64,000 nt of DNA, taken from Paenibacillus glycanilyticus. Lineage in GTDB: Bacteria > Bacillota > Bacilli > Paenibacillales > Paenibacillaceae. Where the stretch lies: positions 1 to 64,000 of the forward strand of contig NZ_BSSQ01000004.1 in assembly GCF_030161375.1 (NCBI RefSeq), read 5' to 3'. The notes under the pieces were generated by a model that ran no database searches, had not been told where the DNA came from, and saw only the letters and a program-made list of their open reading frames with translations. This document shows positions 27,744 to 35,751 of the stretch, in pieces. A program made the translations under genes and the position numbers. The first letter of the stretch is position 1; each line of letters begins with the position of its first letter.

Positions 27744-29840
27744 ATGTATACATTCAAACCATTCCAACAGCCAACGATTCTCGAGAATCATCTGAATCTT
27801 GGCGGGGAGAATCCCGCAGGCGAGAAGATTGACGTGACTAGCTTATATTTCACGCGCGGCGGGCAGCCGTGGATAGCGGTAATGGGCGAATTTCATTTTT
27901 CCCGATATGACAGAAAGTACTGGTATGAAGAGCTCTGCAAAATGAAGGCAGGAGGCATTACGCTTGTATCTACGTATGTTTTCTGGATTTATCACGAGGA
28001 AGTGGAGAGCGAATTCGATTTCTCCGGCGACAATGACTTGCGTGCCTTTATCCTGGAATGCAAGCGGGCTGGATTGGACGTTGTTATCCGAATTGGTCCA
28101 TGGGCGCATGGCGAATGCAGGAACGGCGGATATCCGGATTGGCTTTTGAAGAAACCATTCAAGCTACGCGAGAATAATCCGGAATATTTGGAGAAGGTAC
28201 GTATCCTCTACGGTAAGATTGCCGTACAAGTGCAGGGACTCTTCTATAAAGACGGCGGCAATATCATTGCTGTCCAAGTGGAGAATGAGCTGACGGATGA
28301 TGCGGAACATCTGCGCACGTTGAAACAAATGGCGATTGAATCAGGTATGATTGCGCCCCTCTATACCGTAACGGGATGGAACGCTGCTGCAGGCGCTAAG
28401 ATTCCGCTTGACGAAGTGGTTCCTGTATTCGGCGGCTACTGCGATGCCCCGTGGGATAACCATTTGAATCCACTTCCGCCATCTCCTCACTATTTCTTCA
28501 CGGGCATGCGCAACGATACGGGGATCGGAGCGGATCTGCTTCCGCAAAAGTTCGAACAACATGACGGATGGCAGCTGCCTTATGAACGTTATCCGTTCGC
28601 AACATGCGAATTGGGCGGCGGCTTGCAAGTGACGCATCACCGCAGATCAATTGTCAGCGGTATGGATATTTACGCGATATCGCTCGTTAAGCTTGGCGAT
28701 GGCAATAACCTCGTTGGTTATTACATGTATCATGGCGGAACGAACAAGATCGGGAAGCTGTCCACGTTCCAGGAATCGAAGGCGACGGACTATCCCAATG
28801 ATTATCCGATACTGTCGTATGATTTTCAAACGGCATTATCGGAGTATGGCGAGGTGCGGGAGCAATACAGGCTGCTGAATCTGCTTCATCTGTTCATTCA
28901 AGATTTTGATGCGTCGTTCGCGCCAATGATTAGAGTAGAGGCCGACCATATCGTGAAGAGGGATGACGCGAAGTCTCTGCGATATGCGATGCGTACGGAC
29001 GGTAACAGCGGTTATGTATTCGTGAACCATTATCAGCGGCTTTCGAAGCTTGAAGATATTCGTGATGTCGTAATAGATACAGGCATCGTGAAGTTCCCGT
29101 CGATAGATGTGGTGGGGGACGTTAGCTTTTTCCTGCCTTTCAACATGGACTTGTCCGGCCATTTTCTCCGTTACGCTACTGCGCAGCCGCTGTGCAGACA
29201 GGGAGATACGTATTTCTTCATGGAAATTCCAGGAATTGTAGCGGAATATCAATTCACCGATGGCCAGAAGGTTACGCCTAAGGCTGGAATCGATTCTTCC
29301 TTCAAGATCAATGGTGCTGCTGTTGTTACGCTCACATGGGAGCAAGCGCAATATTTGCGCAGGTTGGAAGGAGAACTCTACCTTGGTGACGGCTGCGACC
29401 TGTACCATGCGGATGGCTCCATTCACTCCGTGGCAGATGGCGACTTCCGATATTGGTGCTGGAATGGAGAAGGATTCGAATTGAAGTCTATCAAACAGCC
29501 ATATACAGAACCGGCTATCGTTTTCGAACAAGCGGAACAGCCTCCATTTGATCCAAAGTACACAGCGGAGCTTCACATTGGCGGAGAGAGAGCCATCACA
29601 TGGCTAAAGCTGACGGTTAACGGCTCTGATGGGTTTGTAAATATCGATTATTACGGTGATGGCGCGCAGCTCTATGCCGACGGACAATTGGTCGCTGACA
29701 GCTTCTATTATGGAGAGGTATGGCGAGTGCCGGCTAGATTGCTGGATGGAAAACAATGTTACCTTGCCGTATCTGAAATCCGCGATGATTTCTACCGTGA
29801 ATTCGAGAGCAGGGACCGCCTATTGGAAACTCGGAAATAA
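27744..29840 (+). CDS. Glycoside hydrolase family 35 beta-galactosidase-like enzyme
   Basis: The 698-residue protein lacks a signal peptide and so is cytoplasmic. GH35 motifs are clear: MGEFHFSRY at the barrel start, IRIGPWAHGECRNGGYPDWL, the acid/base Glu182 in VQVENEL, and the nucleophile Glu289 in ATCELGGG. C-terminal jelly-roll domains follow after about 400. GH35 enzymes release terminal beta-linked galactose. Given the pectin genes elsewhere in the window, galactan or arabinogalactan side chains are plausible substrates. A terminator follows at once, so the gene is monocistronic and divergent from its probable regulator. Confidence 0.9.
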   Translation: MYTFKPFQQPTILENHLNLGGENPAGEKIDVTSLYFTRGGQPWIAVMGEFHFSRYDRKYWYEELCKMKAGGITLVSTYVFWIYHEEVESEFDFSGDNDLRAFILECKRAGLDVVIRIGPWAHGECRNGGYPDWLLKKPFKLRENNPEYLEKVRILYGKIAVQVQGLFYKDGGNIIAVQVENELTDDAEHLRTLKQMAIESGMIAPLYTVTGWNAAAGAKIPLDEVVPVFGGYCDAPWDNHLNPLPPSPHYFFTGMRNDTGIGADLLPQKFEQHDGWQLPYERYPFATCELGGGLQVTHHRRSIVSGMDIYAISLVKLGDGNNLVGYYMYHGGTNKIGKLSTFQESKATDYPNDYPILSYDFQTALSEYGEVREQYRLLNLLHLFIQDFDASFAPMIRVEADHIVKRDDAKSLRYAMRTDGNSGYVFVNHYQRLSKLEDIRDVVIDTGIVKFPSIDVVGDVSFFLPFNMDLSGHFLRYATAQPLCRQGDTYFFMEIPGIVAEYQFTDGQKVTPKAGIDSSFKINGAAVVTLTWEQAQYLRRLEGELYLGDGCDLYHADGSIHSVADGDFRYWCWNGEGFELKSIKQPYTEPAIVFEQAEQPPFDPKYTAELHIGGERAITWLKLTVNGSDGFVNIDYYGDGAQLYADGQLVADSFYYGEVWRVPARLLDGKQCYLAVSEIRDDFYREFESRDRLLETRK

Positions 29841-29849
29841 TCAAAGAAA

Positions 29850-29882
29850 CAGGACTGATTGCTAATCAGTCCTGCTTTTTTA
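29850..29882 (+). terminator. Terminator of the GH35 gene
   Basis: CAGGACTGATT, loop GCT, AATCAGTCCTG, then CTTTTTTA, ten bases after the stop. Confidence 0.9.
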
Positions 29883-29904
29883 GATATTAGACAAACAGCG
29901 TATT

Positions 29905-30122
29905 GGAATAAATGCTGCTCCTTACCCGGATCTAACAGCCAAGCTTCGGCTTTTGTGGTTGTCTTGCGGGATGGACGATGAACTGAAGCATGTCAGCGAC
30001 CGGACACATGCCTGTCTGGCACAAGCCGATATCCCTCATTGTTGGTACGAGGAAAGCGGCGGGCATGATTGGCCCGTTTGGAAAAACGATTGTATCACTT
30101 CTCGCAATTAATCTTTCAATAG
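29905..30122 (+). pseudogene. C-terminal remnant of an esterase (alpha/beta hydrolase), frameshifted
   Basis: Read from 29905 the frame gives GINAAPYPDLTAKLRLLWLS and then CGMDDE, ending with GGHDWPVWKND. This is the C-terminus of the esterase D / feruloyl esterase-like family, with the catalytic His in GGHDWPVW. After KND the frame breaks. One base is missing, and the +1 frame continues YHFSQLIFQ then TAG, the expected family ending. The N-terminal two thirds and the Ser nucleophile are absent. Nothing else gene-like lies between 30123 and 30232; a small dyad GGGACA/TGTCCC follows the remnant. Confidence 0.7.
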
Positions 30123-30232
30123 GGACAGTTTTTATGTCCCGGTTTCCGGCAAGATTGCTGGAAGGGTAAGATTGAATTGGGTATCTTTCTTCTGACGATT
30201 CTTAATTAACATGTGGACCACGCACTATCTTA

Positions 30233-30284
30233 ATAAAAGGGATGGTAATCAAGACTTTTAGTCCATGATTACCATCCCTTTTAT
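30233..30284 (-). terminator. Terminator of the metzincin operon
   Basis: AAAAGGGATGGTAATCA pairs with TGATTACCATCCCTTTT across a 14-base loop, immediately beyond the stop of the minus-strand gene. It could work on both strands. Confidence 0.85.
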
Positions 30285-30285
30285 T

Positions 30286-30879
30286 TTACTTTTTGAGTTT
30301 TTGATTCTCATCCAAATCTTTCATTTTAAATTTAATTTTTTGGTTGTTATTATCATTAATAATATTATCTTTATCATCATATTGATAGCTGGCTTGAATA
30401 GGGTTCAGCAAACTAGCAGGAGAGTTTGGATAAGTCTCAAGGAAGAAAACATAATTGTTTCCTTTATTGAGGTTAGCACTATTCTCGTTGATGTATTCAG
30501 TATTACCAAAAATTCCACCAGGTTCTTTAATTTGAATGGTTTCTGTTTTCTCGATATTTCCTTTATAGGTTTTTTTTACTTCAACAGTGTAAATAGTATA
30601 CGGCAAAAGACTATCATCTATTTTGCCGCCAGGATTAAGGCGTTCGTCATCGGTTTGAGGATTTTGGGCTATGCTTATTTCTTTGTATTTATAATCAATT
30701 ACCTTACCCTTAATAATTGTATCCGCCATATCAATTAGATTATCCAAATTATCATACTCCGGATAATCTGCAGAGATGGATACTTTTTTTACACTTGTGT
30801 CATTTCTATTTATTAGAAGCACCGTACCAATTACCAAAACAAGGAATGCAAAAACAATGTAAAATTTTTTATGTTTCAT
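30286..30879 (-). CDS. Membrane-anchored extracellular protein of unknown function
   Basis: The 197-residue protein has one N-terminal hydrophobic helix (FYIVFAFLVLVIGTVLLI) and no lipobox Cys, so it is probably anchored with the C-terminus outside. The body contains LIDMADTIIKGKVIDYKYKE, a beta stretch YTIYTVEVKKTYKGNI, and EPGG, resembling small beta-barrel domains seen in uncharacterised Firmicute proteins. The C-terminus is Asp/Asn/Lys rich. It lies 29 bp after a secreted metzincin-like protease on the same strand, so the two form an operon. Base composition is much more AT-rich than in neighbouring genes, which suggests acquisition. A substrate, inhibitor or processing partner of the protease are all possible. 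Confidence 0.7.
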   Translation of the reverse strand: MKHKKFYIVFAFLVLVIGTVLLINRNDTSVKKVSISADYPEYDNLDNLIDMADTIIKGKVIDYKYKEISIAQNPQTDDERLNPGGKIDDSLLPYTIYTVEVKKTYKGNIEKTETIQIKEPGGIFGNTEYINENSANLNKGNNYVFFLETYPNSPASLLNPIQASYQYDDKDNIINDNNNQKIKFKMKDLDENQKLKK

Positions 30880-30908
30880 TATTTAACCCTCCCTATTAAA
30901 TTTATTCT

Positions 30909-31406
30909 TTAGTTATAAACTGTGTTTACTTCAGAAACATCATATGGTTGAGGGACTTTCATAGTATTACGATTACGCGAATCGTTCATGATGGAAGTTT
31001 GTGATGTATGATCTAAGCAGAATTCATGACCATATTCGTGGACCAAAACGGATTGAACGAAATTTGCAAAGTCAGTTGCATCCCTATTAATGGTTCTTGA
31101 ATTTAATTTGATAGTAAACGGCCCTGGGTTTGCGGATGATGAATTTCCATACCAAGTATCTGAATAACTAGACACTATTAATGAATTTTTAGAGGATGAT
31201 AATGTACCGACCGTTACGAGAGTAGCTGTACCGTTCCATGCGGAAGCAGCAGCTTCCATAGGCGTCTTCCAAGTATTGTTATAAGTGATTGGAGGTACAT
31301 TGATATTAGGAGATTGTGAACCCCAGTCAGGATCAGTATTAGCGAATACAACGTTGGCTGATAGTAAGAGAGTAAAGATTAAAACGGCACAAATAAATCG
31401 TTTCAT
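30909..31406 (-). CDS. Small secreted metzincin-type zinc metalloprotease (matrixin-like)
   Basis: The 165-residue protein has a signal peptide (about 1-22, ending VVFA). The motif HEYGHEFCLDH supplies zinc ligands His123, His127 and His133 with catalytic Glu124. Met140 in SIMND fits the metzincin Met-turn. At about 143 residues after cleavage it is close to a minimal catalytic domain without propeptide or accessory domains. GGGAGG precedes the start. Matrixin-like folds cut peptides outside the cell. The only partner is the anchored protein encoded downstream. An unpaired Cys (130) lies inside the zinc motif. Confidence 0.82.
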   Translation of the reverse strand: MKRFICAVLIFTLLLSANVVFANTDPDWGSQSPNINVPPITYNNTWKTPMEAAASAWNGTATLVTVGTLSSSKNSLIVSSYSDTWYGNSSSANPGPFTIKLNSRTINRDATDFANFVQSVLVHEYGHEFCLDHTSQTSIMNDSRNRNTMKVPQPYDVSEVNTVYN

Positions 31407-31756
31407 AAATATTAACCTCCCAAGAAATTGTTATTCATTCACAGCTAGAATACACAGACCTATCTTAAATAGTCATCTTCGGCTATGTATGTCGTGATTT
31501 TCTGAAGACTATTACCTATACCATTCACCCCCTTCTTTATTACTATTTTTAGGTCTTGGGAACTCTTTCCACCTCCTAGGCTGGATTATAATGTATGTAA
31601 TTTTGGTACACAAGGACATTTTTACATATTATGACTCATTTTTTTTAACATGCCGCAATAAACATGTCAAAAGAACTAGAGTTATAAATAATATTGTTGA
31701 TGAAAATCCATATAGAGGGATTCATCCATTTTTTTGCTTCCTTTTTATCCGGCAAA
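31407..31756. other. AT-rich intergenic region without a supported gene
   Basis: This stretch leads the metzincin operon on the minus strand. I see no convincing frame; the longest candidates run across the terminator at 31757. A GTG-started 22-codon frame near 31526 has no separate ribosome binding site and is not called. Confidence 0.5.
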
Positions 31757-31797
31757 ATAAAAAACCTACCAATTCTCTCCATCGGCAGGTTTTTTTA
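31757..31797 (-). terminator. Terminator of the DMT transporter operon
   Basis: AAAACCTACC/GGCAGGTTTT with T-runs, 44 bases past the stop of the minus-strand gene at 31841. Confidence 0.78.
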
Positions 31798-31840
31798 TCA
31801 ATTAAATTTTTATCTGACTGGACTATTCCTTAAGGCTGAT

Positions 31841-32704
31841 TCACCCCCAAAAACTAATCGTAAGAATTCCAAATAGAATGAGCACCGAGCACAAGATGCG
31901 CAAAGTGCCCTGCTTTTCCTTAAGGACGACAATGCCGAGAAACGTCGCAAATACCGTTCCAATCTCGCGTAAAGGGGAGATGTGGGCAACGGGCGCGTAC
32001 TTCATGGCGAATAGAAACAATAAATAGGAACCTGGATTAAGGATCGCTCCAAGCAAAATGATTCTACTGTTTAATCTCCATTCCATGCGAAGTTGTTTGG
32101 AGGCGATAACGGTTGGCGTCAGGGCCGCCACAAACCCGATATTCGTCACTTCAAGTAAAGAAACCGCTGATATATGTTCGAGGTTGAGCTTATCGACAAG
32201 GACGTAACAGGTGGTGCATAAGCCAACGCTAAGCGCCATCAAGAACGGTTTAACGGACGCTCTGGAAGCTGAACCTGATCTTGCGACGCCGGTGAAAATA
32301 CCGCTTAGAGCAAAGAAACCAATGACCATGCCAAGCAGTCCCAACCAACCGTATACCGATAAGGATTCACGAAGGAACAGGACACCTATAATCGGGATGA
32401 ATAAGGTACTGGTACCTCTCATAATCGGATAGATTTGCGATAAATCCCCCATGTTGTAGGTTCGCGCCAATAAGAGCGAATAAGCGACTTGCAAACAGGC
32501 GGATAACAGAAGAAGGCCGTATGACGATAAGGATAAAGGATATAGCCATAATTCTCTTATTAAATAAGGAAGAAGGACGATGGTCGTTACCATTAGGATG
32601 GACCATAAGAAGACGCTTTTGTTATGGCTTTTTTTCGTAAATAAACTCCAAATGGCATGCGCCAAGCCAGAAGCGATGACCAGCAGAGTAGCGACGATAA
32701 TCAA
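31841..32704 (-). CDS. DMT-superfamily (EamA) transporter
   Basis: The 287-residue protein has ten predicted transmembrane helices in two EamA repeats (helix pattern in 1-140 and 150-287, the second ending REIGTVFATFLGIVVLKEKQ). EamA proteins export or exchange small metabolites and the substrate cannot be predicted from sequence. The start is TTG 32704, with GGAG about eight bases upstream. It follows the phosphoesterase gene by 15 bp in one operon under the DeoR-type operator described below. Confidence 0.83.
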   Translation of the reverse strand: MIIVATLLVIASGLAHAIWSLFTKKSHNKSVFLWSILMVTTIVLLPYLIRELWLYPLSLSSYGLLLLSACLQVAYSLLLARTYNMGDLSQIYPIMRGTSTLFIPIIGVLFLRESLSVYGWLGLLGMVIGFFALSGIFTGVARSGSASRASVKPFLMALSVGLCTTCYVLVDKLNLEHISAVSLLEVTNIGFVAALTPTVIASKQLRMEWRLNSRIILLGAILNPGSYLLFLFAMKYAPVAHISPLREIGTVFATFLGIVVLKEKQGTLRILCSVLILFGILTISFWG

Positions 32705-32719
32705 TCTATAATCTCCAAG

Positions 32720-33673
32720 TTAAGTACCGGGAATGTGTTCCGGCTGCTGGGTAATAACGGTGCCGTCAGCAAGTCGCAGCCATGTTTCGAAGCCGCGTTC
32801 ATCTTCTCGGAGCCGAATCATTCTCGCGCCTCGTTGAAAGCCCTCTTTTCCATACGTGTTATAACCGCTGGCTCTGCCGTAACATAGACGAATGCCGTGA
32901 AGCTCACCCCAATAATCGTTGATATGATCGTGACCAACAAAGGTTCCTAGGATATCTCCCATTTCAACCATGGCCGCGAATAGGCCAGAGTTCACTTGGC
33001 TGCTGGAGACACTAGCCTCAAAAAAGTTCCCGTAACAGGTCTTGGTGTCCCATACCTCTTGATATTCCGGGAACGGGATGTGGAAGAAGGCTAGTGCCGG
33101 CAGCGGCTGTTCAGGGGCAGCTCCCCGAACCTTCAGAGATTCTTTCTTGTACCACTCAATCTGATCGCTGCGGATCCAATCATACCCGTTAATATGGGGA
33201 ACAGGTGAATAAGCGCCCGAATCAAAGAAGTATAGGTTGAATTTACTTTGCCCTGCGGCATCTTGAATGGACAATCGGTAATTCCCTTCACCGCTAATTT
33301 CTACCGGGCCTCGCTGGGTAACCGTATGAGGATACTCCAAAACTGCATGGATGAGTTCTTCTCTCGTAATGATCGATTCCGTATCATGGTTGCCAAACAC
33401 GATCGCCCATGGAATCCCGCGAATTTCTGCGGAGTGGACGGCTTCTCGTAATGCGCCGAATGGATCCTCGCAAATGAGGTCTCCTTGGGCTACCTCACCG
33501 GTATAAATGACGTCACCTGTAAAAACAACAAGATCAGGCTGTTCGGCATCGAGTACGTCTTCCATGAGACGACGTGTCTGCTGATCCAGATCGCCGTTAT
33601 CTTTCCAATGCAAATCCGTGAATTGCGCGATCGTAAAAGTACGATCCTCGCGAAAAACGAGTGAGTGCGGCAT
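32720..33673 (-). CDS. Calcineurin-like metallophosphoesterase
   Basis: The 317-residue cytoplasmic protein carries all metallophosphoesterase blocks: FTDLHW (D-x-H), VVFTGDVI (GD), VFGNHD (GNHD), FFHIPF (H) and GHDHIND (GHxH). The two metal ions should therefore be bound. The family includes phosphodiesterases and phosphomonoesterases of Icc/CpdA and DCR2 type, and sequence alone does not settle the substrate. GGAGGGG precedes the ATG. It is the first gene of an operon with an EamA transporter and is divergent from a DeoR-type repressor, whose usual ligands are sugar phosphates. Confidence 0.87.
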   Translation of the reverse strand: MPHSLVFREDRTFTIAQFTDLHWKDNGDLDQQTRRLMEDVLDAEQPDLVVFTGDVIYTGEVAQGDLICEDPFGALREAVHSAEIRGIPWAIVFGNHDTESIITREELIHAVLEYPHTVTQRGPVEISGEGNYRLSIQDAAGQSKFNLYFFDSGAYSPVPHINGYDWIRSDQIEWYKKESLKVRGAAPEQPLPALAFFHIPFPEYQEVWDTKTCYGNFFEASVSSSQVNSGLFAAMVEMGDILGTFVGHDHINDYWGELHGIRLCYGRASGYNTYGKEGFQRGARMIRLREDERGFETWLRLADGTVITQQPEHIPGT

Positions 33674-33706
33674 AATAACCCCTCCATGTTTGCTTTGTTA
33701 TAATGA

Positions 33707-33740
33707 CCAATCATGTTGAATCATATTAAAATCATGTTGA
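33707..33740. promoter_or_regulatory. Tandem operators (AATCATGTTGA repeats) of the DeoR-type repressor
   Basis: AATCATGTTGA occurs at 33707-33717 and again at 33728-33738, exactly 21 bp apart, two helical turns. The second copy extends to ATGTTGATT. Both lie just downstream of the -10 of the phosphoesterase promoter, where binding would block transcription. Confidence 0.65.
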
Positions 33741-33747
33741 TTTATGA

Positions 33748-33776
33748 AGATTGTAGCGCCGCTAAATATAGCTGTC
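33748..33776 (-). promoter_or_regulatory. Sigma-A promoter of the phosphoesterase operon
   Basis: TTGACA (33776-33771) and TACAAT (33753-33748) on the minus strand with a 17-bp spacer. Nearly consensus. Confidence 0.8.
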
Positions 33777-33836
33777 AACCAGTAATTCTGGTTATGGCCC
33801 TGCTATGGCCCGTTACAATAGGAATAGGCTCGCGTG

Positions 33837-33865
33837 TTGACAGCCAGCAACCCTAATTCTAAAAT
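33837..33865 (+). promoter_or_regulatory. Sigma-A promoter of the DeoR-family gene
   Basis: TTGACA (33837-33842), 17 bp, TAAAAT (33860-33865). Confidence 0.78.
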
Positions 33866-33882
33866 AATGAAAATAACACACC

Positions 33883-33891
33883 AATCAACAT
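33883..33891 (+). promoter_or_regulatory. Third operator half (AATCAACAT) before the DeoR-family gene
   Basis: AATCAACAT is the exact reverse complement of ATGTTGATT at 33732-33740. It lies just past the -10 of the repressor's own promoter, which suggests autorepression and possible looping to the other two sites. Confidence 0.55.
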
Positions 33892-33926
33892 CAATTAGAT
33901 GAAATCAGTCAAACAGGAGGCACCTG

Positions 33927-34697
33927 ATGTCATTAACATTTGAAGATCGCAGAATGACGATTCTGAATCAATTGGAATTGGAAGGGAAGGTGCAGGTGCA
34001 TCATTTGTCCGAGCTTCTCGGCGTTTCTACGGAAACGGTGCGGCGTGATTTGGATCGGCTAGAGAAGGAAGGCAAGCTTCGCAAGGTGTACGGAGGCGCG
34101 GTCAAAATGAGATTCGAGCTAGTCGAGCCGCCTTTCCTAAAGCGAACCCAAATGATGAGGACAGAAAAGGCGTCCATAGGCAAGCTGGCGGCGTCATTAG
34201 TTGAAGACGGTGAAACGATTATGGTGGATACCGGGACGACGACCATTGAGATTCTGCCCTATTTGCGGGATCGATCAAACCTTACCTTAATTACGCACTC
34301 GGTACCGGTCCTTAATTTAGCAATGGAAACGTTTCGCGGAACGATTATTTTTGCGGGCGGGGAAGTCAATCCGGATTACCAAGCGGCAACGGGTTCCCTC
34401 ACCGATCAGATGCTGGATCAATTTAAAGTGAACAAAGCGTTTATATCGGTAGGCGGCATTTCGCTTGTAGACGGCATTACGGACTACCATGTAGCTGAAG
34501 CGACCATCTCGCGGAAAATGATGCAGCGAGCGGAAGAGTCCATCGTTGTTGCGGACCATTCCAAATTTGGCTTGTCCACGTTTTCCAGAATATCGAGGCT
34601 TGAAGAAATTTCTATGCTGATTACGGATGCCGGCTGTTCCAAAGAATGGGTAGATAAGATGGAAGCGCTCGGCATCGAGATGAGAATTAGCGAATAA
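33927..34697 (+). CDS. DeoR/GlpR-family transcriptional repressor
   Basis: The 256-residue protein has an N-terminal winged helix with the family signature (HHLSELLGVSTETVRRDLDR followed by LEKEGKLRKVYGGAV). A C-terminal sugar-phosphate isomerase-like sensor domain follows (DTGTTTIEILPYL, FAGGEVNP, FISVGGISLVDGITDYH, VVADHSKFG). DeoR-type repressors release DNA when they bind a phosphorylated sugar. It is divergent from the phosphoesterase/EamA operon, and repeated operator sequences lie at both promoters. AGGAGGC precedes the ATG. Confidence 0.9.
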   Translation: MSLTFEDRRMTILNQLELEGKVQVHHLSELLGVSTETVRRDLDRLEKEGKLRKVYGGAVKMRFELVEPPFLKRTQMMRTEKASIGKLAASLVEDGETIMVDTGTTTIEILPYLRDRSNLTLITHSVPVLNLAMETFRGTIIFAGGEVNPDYQAATGSLTDQMLDQFKVNKAFISVGGISLVDGITDYHVAEATISRKMMQRAEESIVVADHSKFGLSTFSRISRLEEISMLITDAGCSKEWVDKMEALGIEMRISE

Positions 34698-34783
34698 GAT
34701 ACGGTTTGTCTTCAAAAAAAATTAAAAGAAATTACTTTCTTCCACTTTGCAACAAAGTGAAAATCTGATACTGTATACCTTAT

Positions 34784-34806
34784 AGCCTATAGATTTAGTA
34801 AGGATT
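34784..34806 (+). promoter_or_regulatory. Candidate sulfur-regulator (CymR/Rrf2-type) box upstream of cysD
   Basis: AGCCTATAGATTTAGTAAGG is an imperfect dyad (CCTAT...AGTAAGG) and resembles, from memory, Rrf2-type boxes of Firmicute sulfur genes. It lies 20-40 bp before the cysD start. A separate palindrome CACTTTG/CAAAGTG lies at 34743-34759. No S-box or T-box leader fits in this 129-bp gap. Confidence 0.3.
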
Positions 34807-34826
34807 AAAAAGGGAGGCACTTTTTC

Positions 34827-35750
34827 ATGGACAATTTGATGCTTGATTCCATAGATGCAACGACACATCTGGATCAACTCGAGGCTGAAGCGATTTATAT
34901 TATTCGAGAAGTAGCGGCGGAATGCGAAAATCCCGTGATGCTGTACTCGATCGGCAAGGATAGCTCCGTGATGCTGCATCTGGCGCTGAAAGCTTTTTAT
35001 CCGGAGAAGCCGCCGTTTCCTTTCCTGCATATTGATACAACCTGGAAGTTCAAAGAGATGACTGAATTCCGTGACCGCAAGGCAGAAGAACTCGGAATCA
35101 AGATGCTTGTTCACTCCAACCAGGAAGGAATTGAGCAAGGGATCAACCCGTTTGACCATGGTTCCGCGTATACGGATATTATGAAGACCCAAGCTCTGAA
35201 GCAAGGCTTGGACAAATACGGATTTACGGCTGCGTTTGGCGGCGGAAGACGCGATGAGGAAAAGTCGCGTGCGAAGGAGCGGATTTTCTCCTTCCGCAAT
35301 AAGAACCATGCTTGGGACCCGAAAAATCAGCGGCCGGAAATGTGGAAGCTGTTCAACACCAGAATTAATAAAGGCGAAAGCATCCGCGTATTCCCGATTT
35401 CCAACTGGACGGAAAAAGATATTTGGCAATATATTCGCAGAGAGAACATTGATATCGTGCCCCTCTATTTTGCCAAAGAACGGCCTGTCGTTAACCGTGA
35501 TGGACAGATGATCATGGTGGACGATGAGCGGATGAAGCTCCAGCCGGGCGAAAAGGTTGAAATGGCGAAGATGCGGTTCCGGACATTAGGCTGCTATCCG
35601 CTTACCGGCGGTGCCGCGTCTGAGGCGGACACGCTGGATGCTATTATTGAAGAAACGCTTGGCGCGGTATCCTCCGAACGGACAACGCGGGTTATTGACC
35701 AAGAAGAAGCGGGAAGCATGGAAAGACGCAAACGGGAGGGCTATTTCTAA
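34827..35750 (+). CDS. cysD: Sulfate adenylyltransferase subunit 2 (small subunit)
   Basis: The 307-residue protein is of the PP-loop ATP pyrophosphatase family. It has the loop [18 protein letters not shown] at about 42-60, [28 protein letters not shown] and, at the C-terminus, [12 protein letters not shown]. It adenylates sulfate to APS together with the GTPase CysN, which follows one base after the stop. Length and motifs are standard. AGGGAGGC precedes the ATG. Confidence 0.95.
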   Translation: MDNLMLDSIDATTHLDQLEAEAIYIIREVAAECENPVMLYSIGKDSSVMLHLALKAFYPEKPPFPFLHIDTTWKFKEMTEFRDRKAEELGIKMLVHSNQEGIEQGINPFDHGSAYTDIMKTQALKQGLDKYGFTAAFGGGRRDEEKSRAKERIFSFRNKNHAWDPKNQRPEMWKLFNTRINKGESIRVFPISNWTEKDIWQYIRRENIDIVPLYFAKERPVVNRDGQMIMVDDERMKLQPGEKVEMAKMRFRTLGCYPLTGGAASEADTLDAIIEETLGAVSSERTTRVIDQEEAGSMERRKREGYF

Positions 35751-35751
35751 G

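Noticed and set aside
31440..31530. 22-codon GTG-started frame on the minus strand, considered as a signal peptide pheromone
   Set aside because: Its only GGGGGTG overlaps the start codon, and the sequence has no hydrophobic leader or pheromone-like repeat.
31591..31876. Frames of 60-80 codons upstream of the EamA transporter
   Set aside because: They run through the terminator at 31757-31797 and have no ribosome binding site.
34698..34826. S-box or T-box riboswitch before cysD
   Set aside because: The gap is only 129 bases and lacks the conserved helices of either class.
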